In this document: in pieces, positions 50,914 through 64,000 of the stretch
Numbering within the stretch: the stretch's first letter is position 1
Layout: each line of letters opens with the position of its first letter
Assembly: GCF_963422355.1 (NCBI RefSeq)
Contig: NC_085089.1
Span: forward strand, 5,373,279 to 5,437,278
Length of the DNA stretch: 64,000 nucleotides
DNA from: Corticium candelabrum
Lineage: Eukaryota > Porifera > Homoscleromorpha > Homosclerophorida > Plakinidae
Direction of reading: 5' to 3'
Notes under the pieces: model-generated
What the model was told of the DNA's origin: nothing
Seen by the model: the letters and a program-made list of their open reading frames with translations, nothing else
Database searches by the model: none
Position numbers and translations under genes: made by a program

Positions 50914-50968
<55 letters not shown>
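50796..50968. repeat. Compound (GT)n-(GCGT)n-(GT)n microsatellite
   Basis: A (GT)n block, then ~18 tetranucleotide GCGT units with a few substitutions, then (GT)n again. The long Cys-Val or Thr-His open frames here are repeat translations, not genes. Confidence 0.95.
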
Positions 50969-50975
<7 letters not shown>

Positions 50976-50979
50976 CACG

Positions 50980-51400
50980 GTGGAGCAGATGGTAGAGCAT
51001 TTGTGATGACATCCGGGATCTTGTATTCCGTGATGAGGGTTGAAGGTTCGATCCTGGTGGAGGCGACACTGTCGCAGTTTCCTTGAGCAAGAAACTCACC
51101 CACACTTGCTTCTCTCGATTCAGGAGTATAAATGAGTACCTGGTCATTGACTGGGGTGGACAAGACCGCTGGCTTGGCAGCAACATCATGCAGCAGACAG
51201 GTACTTGTGGGCCTTGGTGTCCAGTCCCAGAGCTGCGTCATTGTTAGTGCTCCTGGATGACTCTGGCCAAGCTCCAGGTGGATTGTAGCGCTGGCTCCAA
51301 GACTCCACGTAGCGCACGGAGGCCCTGTCTCTAGAGGCAGGGGGAGCTATCTCCGCAACTGACCTCAAGGTCGACGTTGAAAGACGTGGAGGGCTTAACA
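50980..51400 (+). mobile_element. tRNA-headed SINE with conserved central domain
   Basis: The start resembles a tRNA gene: A-box-like GCAGATGGTAGAGC near 50990 and B box GGTTCGATCC near 51045. A central block follows (CTTGAGCAAGAAACTCACCC, then GGAGTATAAATGAGTACC) of the kind shared by SINE core families across many animals. The ~150-bp 3' segment then runs to a (GT)n tract. It is unrelated in body to the SINEs at 39.5-42.3 kb. Confidence 0.7.
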
Positions 51401-51406
51401 TTTGTC

Positions 51407-51530
<124 letters not shown>

Positions 51531-51653
51531 AATGCTGGCTAAAGCTGACTACAGTCTCGGAGTTACTAGATTTGAGTAAAGGGTGGCGAATTCTGGCATC
51601 ACTCTATTTTTGCCTAGGCTGTTTTTCTGTGGAGGCTTTGCAACTGTCTTAGG

Positions 51654-53047
51654 GTGAGACATCGAAAGGGGCACATAGAGAAAGTCATTTGTGTGAGAAG
51701 TTGTGCAGATGATGATCTTTACTATTCTTCAATTAGTGGAAAGCTATGGGAACATGAGTTCAAGGCCTTCTTCACTTTCATCGATTTGAAGAAGGCATAT
51801 GACTCAGCCCTAAGAGAGACACAATCTTGGGTACCTGAAGAGACAATCTTGCTGATAAAGTCTTTCCATAGGACATGAAGGCAAGAATTTGTTTGGATGG
51901 AACAATGCTGGAGGAGATTGAGGTTCAGAATGGTCTGAGACAAGGATGCTGTGCTCCGGTGTTGTTTAATTTGTACACATCTCTGGCTGTAGGGAAATGG
52001 TTGGTTAGGGTAGAGGACACTGAAAGATTACCATCAAGTACAAGTATGACCAGTAGCTGTTTAGGAAGTATAGCAGGAACGCATGTGAGAGGAAGCTAAC
52101 ATAGTGCCAGTTTACTGATGATTCAGCTCTTCTTTCATCATCAAGATCAGGTGCAGAGAGGGCAGCAGTGGAATGCCAACAAACCAACATTGACTACGGG
52201 CTGACTGTTAGCATCTCTAAGACCAAGTACATGGTAACAGGAAGACTAGCTGGTTGAGGAATGTCATTGTGAGCCTAAGGAGGAGACATTGCGATGGTAG
52301 ATGAGTTTCCATCTGGTCACTCATTGCCACTTCGGGACAAATGGCTGTGGATGTAGTAGCTAGAGAGTTGCCCAAGTGTTAATTAAGGGATTTTGGGGCT
52401 CTGAGGAAGATTGTTTTTCTTGACAAACACTATAGGCTAACAACAAAAGAGGAAGGTCTATAATGTGTGTGTTATGTCTGTGCTGCTTTATGGAGCAAAA
52501 TGTTGATAGTCTATAGTATAGAAGCAAGAGAAGAAGTTGATCATCTTTCACCATAGATGCATTAGAAGTATCTTGGGCATTTCCAACAGGCAGCAGTGAT
52601 CTGAGCACATCACAATGGCCGAAATGAGAAGGATGTGAAGAGATGAGGAGACTGCGGTTGAGAAGGTGAAAGAGACAAGGTGACAGTGGTTGAGACTTTT
52701 CGCAAGAATGCCAGATGATAGCTGAAATCAATCTTATTCGGTTGGCTGTTTTGATCTCGCCCCAGGTGTAGTCGGAAGAAGTCGTGGAGAGATGTGATAA
52801 GAAGAAATCTTAAGGACATTGAAATGTTAGAGGAAGAGTGGTGTGATGTGGCTGTGAGGTTGAGAGCAAGGTGGAGAACATTGTATTGTGATGGTTTAGA
52901 AAGTTACAGAGAAAGTCAGGTGGTATGTGCTTCAGTGGCAGCCAGGGATGTACATGGTGTGTGAGGTATGCTCCAGGACTTTCAGAAGACAAAGTGACAA
53001 GGGAAGGCGCAAGTGTGTGTCAGAAGACAGAGTGACAAGGCAAGGCA

Positions 53048-53050
<3 letters not shown>
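51654..53050 (+). mobile_element. Non-LTR reverse transcriptase fragment (RTE/CR1-like)
   Basis: The plus strand, with several frameshifts, encodes the second half of a LINE reverse transcriptase. It has KLWEHEFKAFFTFIDLKKAY, then LDGTMLEEIEVQNGLRQG (near 51905-51945), the catalytic box as FTDDSALL near 52115, and a terminal finger-like CEVCSRTFRRQSDKGRRKC near 52960-53015. The last ~40 bp are imperfectly duplicated just before a (GT)n tract. The endonuclease half is missing. The copy is dead but similar in type to LINEs common in marine invertebrates. Confidence 0.8.

Positions 53051-53051
<1 letters not shown>

Positions 53052-53121
<70 letters not shown>
53052..53121. repeat. (GT)n microsatellite
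   Basis: About 34 GT units at the 3' end of the LINE fragment. Confidence 0.95.
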
Positions 53122-53123
<2 letters not shown>

Positions 53124-53560
53124 CGCGTGCGTGCGTGCGTGTGTAGGGATTACTCAACTTTATGTACAATGTATATTTTCTGTTGCACAAGCTGTACAGT
53201 TCCCTCTAGGAGTATACACATTAGAGAAACAAACTAGACTACAGTAGGGTAGATAGATAAAAGAAAGTACACTAGACAACAAATTGAAAAACTAATTAAT
53301 TAGGTAACTCCTTTCTTCAGATCCTTATATATGCCCATGCAATAAGTTTCAACTTGACATCGACTTTTCTCTGTTTACAATCCACAAAAGAGTCTTAATC
53401 AAAATGTTGGCAGAGTGCATTGCTGTAATATTAATTCATGCATGTATAATGTCTGCAGCTTCAGTACCGTTCTGATGCATGCTTCAAAAAACCAATTTCC
53501 TAATCCGGGTCGCATAACAGAAAAGGGCATGGTCCTATATGGCAATCCATCCAGCTCTCG

Positions 53561-53562
<2 letters not shown>

Positions 53563-53634
<72 letters not shown>
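53563..53634. repeat. (CA)n microsatellite
   Basis: About 36 CA units in intergenic DNA. Confidence 0.95.
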
Positions 53635-53636
<2 letters not shown>

Positions 53637-53639
53637 ACC

Positions 53640-55719
53640 TCAAATTTCTCCTCTCCACGACCACGTTTCATTAAAAGACCTACTTCAAAAAATCGTTTCT
53701 GTGTCCGACTACAGATCAGTATAGGAACGATTCGTGCAAGTGACCAAACGGCGAAGAAAAAGCCTCATAACGTTCCGTCGCTCCATCCTTTGTATTGTAG
53801 CTAGGGATTGTGTCTTGCCAACCAAGAAACACCTTTATTAGCTGAATGCCACCTACAGTCAACTATTCACACGTCCCATACTACAATCAATCCTTGACTA
53901 CACTGCGCTACATCTAACACTGTTGATAGTCATGTTTGCGGATATCGATTTCTATGTCAGTAAATACCATACCACTGTCGATCGTTACAACGTTACTGAG
54001 AGCATTATACTGTACATTTCAATTGTCTTGATCACGATCGCGAAACGACGACTACTTATACCAGGCCTATACACGTAATCTAAACTACTACGAAATTTGC
54101 ATGTTTACTTCCATGACAGGGTTTCAACAAATAGGTATTGTCTAGGTAAGACGCGGTGTTTCAGTAGACAGTCAGAAAACTCCGTTGGACGTGTTACTCA
54201 CCAACGCGAGGCGCCTACGGATACCATACAACTAGTTTAAATCTCTTTTTGTTTGTCTATCTATTTATAGCTAGATGTAATAGTGGGCATTACAAACAAA
54301 CAGGTTCTCTTTCATCAGCCAACAAAGCAATACCACTTATATATCAGTAATTTTCCAAACTACGCATATCTAAGCAATTCTTTTCTTTAGTAGATTCATT
54401 GCTCTGCAGCGTGATTACACTAGAATAGTCATTTGATTTGAAAGCGCAAACCAATTTCAAAGTCAAGACAACTTGATCGATGTCCTCTAAATAAGAGATA
54501 GATACGAGCTGATTGCTGTGTGCATGCTGCATGCTAAGTTTGTGGGACGATTTGAGCGCGCGCACCGTCTTTTCCACGTGCACACTTGCATGACTTGTGT
54601 CGCGTGCGTGTGACTTCCACTGCCACGTGAGCGAATTAGCTGACGTACGCGTGCGGCAAATAACGTGGGAGACCGCACTGGACATCCACTGCCACGTGGG
54701 CGAATTAGCTGACGTACGCGTGCGGCAAATAACGTGGGAGACCGCACTGGACAGCTAGCTACCGACATCTATAATTATCTAATTGGATGACGTTGGCAGA
54801 CAGTGTCCAGAATCGGAGAAGAGCTTGTCTACAGGTGGCTTTGTTGATAGCTAATTAAGGAGTATGTGGCATTCAGAAGCAGCGCCGTGCAGCAGTGCAG
54901 TACAGCAAGAAAACAGACACGTAGTACATGTTCCAACATTTTGCCAAATCGTGGGACTTTCGGATCGTCGCTTTACATCTGTCAACGTCTTCTTGCGAAC
55001 ATTGTTGCAAACTAAGGAGAACGCCACCGACATCGGGCGCTATCACACACAGGGTTAACTCGAGTTAGATCGGGTTACTTTGGGTTAGACTTCAAATACC
55101 TCAGTCGTGTGAACGCGATTTAGTAAACCCAAGTTAAACGCTTGAGGCTAAACGAGGGTTTTACGCTAACCCTGGCTCCGAGTAGGGTTAATTAAACAGG
55201 GTTAAAGCGTGTTAAGAAATTGAAAATCGACCCACCTATCGGGTTTTACCACTAAAATGGTTGTTCTTCCTAGGACAGGTACGGTACACTAGTAGCTAAT
55301 TAGCTAAGAACCGCCACGCGGTATACTTTACATCAATAGACTACAGGACAGATAGCAAGTAGCCACTTCATCATTAGGTATGGTTATTAACATATTCCTG
55401 ACATCTGACGTATTCTATAAGTAAACATAATGATAACTATCTGCCTCCCATAACCAGATATGTGAGTAGTCCTACGCAGTTTTGCCAGTTCAGTAATCAG
55501 GGTTGATCCAAGCGGTAGATGGACAGCTTGCAAGTTTTTTCACTGTGGCAGCCGCAAGTCTAGCGTACTCTTTACATCTGTTATAGTGCGGTAAGACAAG
55601 TGAGAAGACTGCTTGTCGCGCTGACATGTTAATATAGGCTCACTTTCGAACCTAGAGAAAGCGTCCTTACTCAAGCAGCAACGCTGTCCGCCTTGTCTTG
55701 TGCTACATCATAGGCCAGA
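53640..55719. other. Intergenic DNA upstream of the TRPA-like gene
   Basis: No protein-coding gene was recognised. It holds a 69-bp tandem duplication (54617-54754). It also holds a stretch with many GGGTTA/AACCC-like motifs (55050-55250), of the kind seen at MITE ends. The last ~450 bp before 55720 presumably include the TRPA promoter; no TATA box is obvious. Confidence 0.55.
54617..54754. repeat. 69-bp tandem duplication with E-box and CRE-like motifs
   Basis: Two copies (54617-54685, 54686-54754) differ at only a few positions. Each holds CCACGTG(A/G)G, CTGACGTACGCGTGCGG and AACGTGGGAG. CACGTG and TGACGT cores suggest bHLH and bZIP binding, but the site is ~1 kb from the TRPA start and could equally be inert. 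Confidence 0.7.
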
Positions 55720-62699
<6,980 letters not shown>

Positions 62700-62713
62700 G
62701 TGTGCTTACACAG

Positions 62714-64000
<1,287 letters not shown>

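Noticed and set aside
50708..51189. Long open frames of repeating Cys-Val or Thr-His on both strands
   Set aside because: Translations of (GT/CA)n microsatellites; no codon structure or homology.
54864..55058. 64-codon plus frame upstream of the TRPA-like gene
   Set aside because: No homology recognised, no splice partner, and it runs into GGGTTA-rich repeat sequence.
55050..55250. GGGTTA/AACCC-rich stretch as an interstitial telomere
   Set aside because: Units are irregular and spaced, not tandem TTAGGG; it looks like MITE or low-complexity DNA.

Overview
The window is animal nuclear DNA. Most genes have many short GT-AG introns. Kindlin and striatin are animal adhesion and signalling proteins, and there are tRNA-headed SINEs, LINEs, fold-back DNA transposons and very long (GT/CA)n tracts. 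The intron density and compact spacing suggest an early-branching marine invertebrate, perhaps a sponge, but nothing here fixes the species.

Layout. 0.1-6.0 kb: striatin (minus; its last WD repeats lie off the left edge), sharing a ~105-bp bidirectional promoter with LRR1 (plus, 6.1-8.6 kb). 8.6-11.5 kb: repeat-rich intergenic DNA with a GATC-rich MITE. 11.5-14.3 kb: a LONRF-type RING/LON protein (minus). 15.5-16.8 kb: a PAPS transporter of the SLC35B2 type (plus, one coding exon). 17.1-30.1 kb: kindlin (minus), with a ~9.9-kb intron that holds a Ty3/gypsy element split by three separate DNA transposons. 30.4-33.7 kb: MEMO1 (plus), head-to-head with kindlin across a CRE-bearing promoter. 34.0 kb: a tRNA-Ser(AGA). 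34.4-39.1 kb: a secreted M14 metallocarboxypeptidase (minus). 39.4-42.4 kb: an alternating stack of tRNA-derived SINE copies and R2-like LINE copies joined at TAA tails. 42.8-50.4 kb: scattered exons of a decayed TRPA-like gene. 51-53 kb: a second SINE and a second LINE. 55.7-62.7 kb: a TRPA-like ion channel gene (plus; 25 exons, 975 codons in frame), ending in a (GT)n tract of about 1.2 kb that fills the right edge.

The host genes are unrelated housekeeping and signalling genes rather than one system: STRIPAK scaffold, CRL2 receptor, ubiquitin ligase, sulfate-donor transport, integrin co-activator, MEMO1, digestive protease, sensory channel. I found no prokaryotic or defence-type operon. The most distinctive content is the nested transposon record in the kindlin intron, the SINE/LINE tail-sharing stack, the duplicated TRPA locus, and departures at known functional residues in kindlin, the carboxypeptidase and LONRF.

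Exon coordinates were read by eye from splice consensus and reading phase, so boundaries could be off by a few bases.
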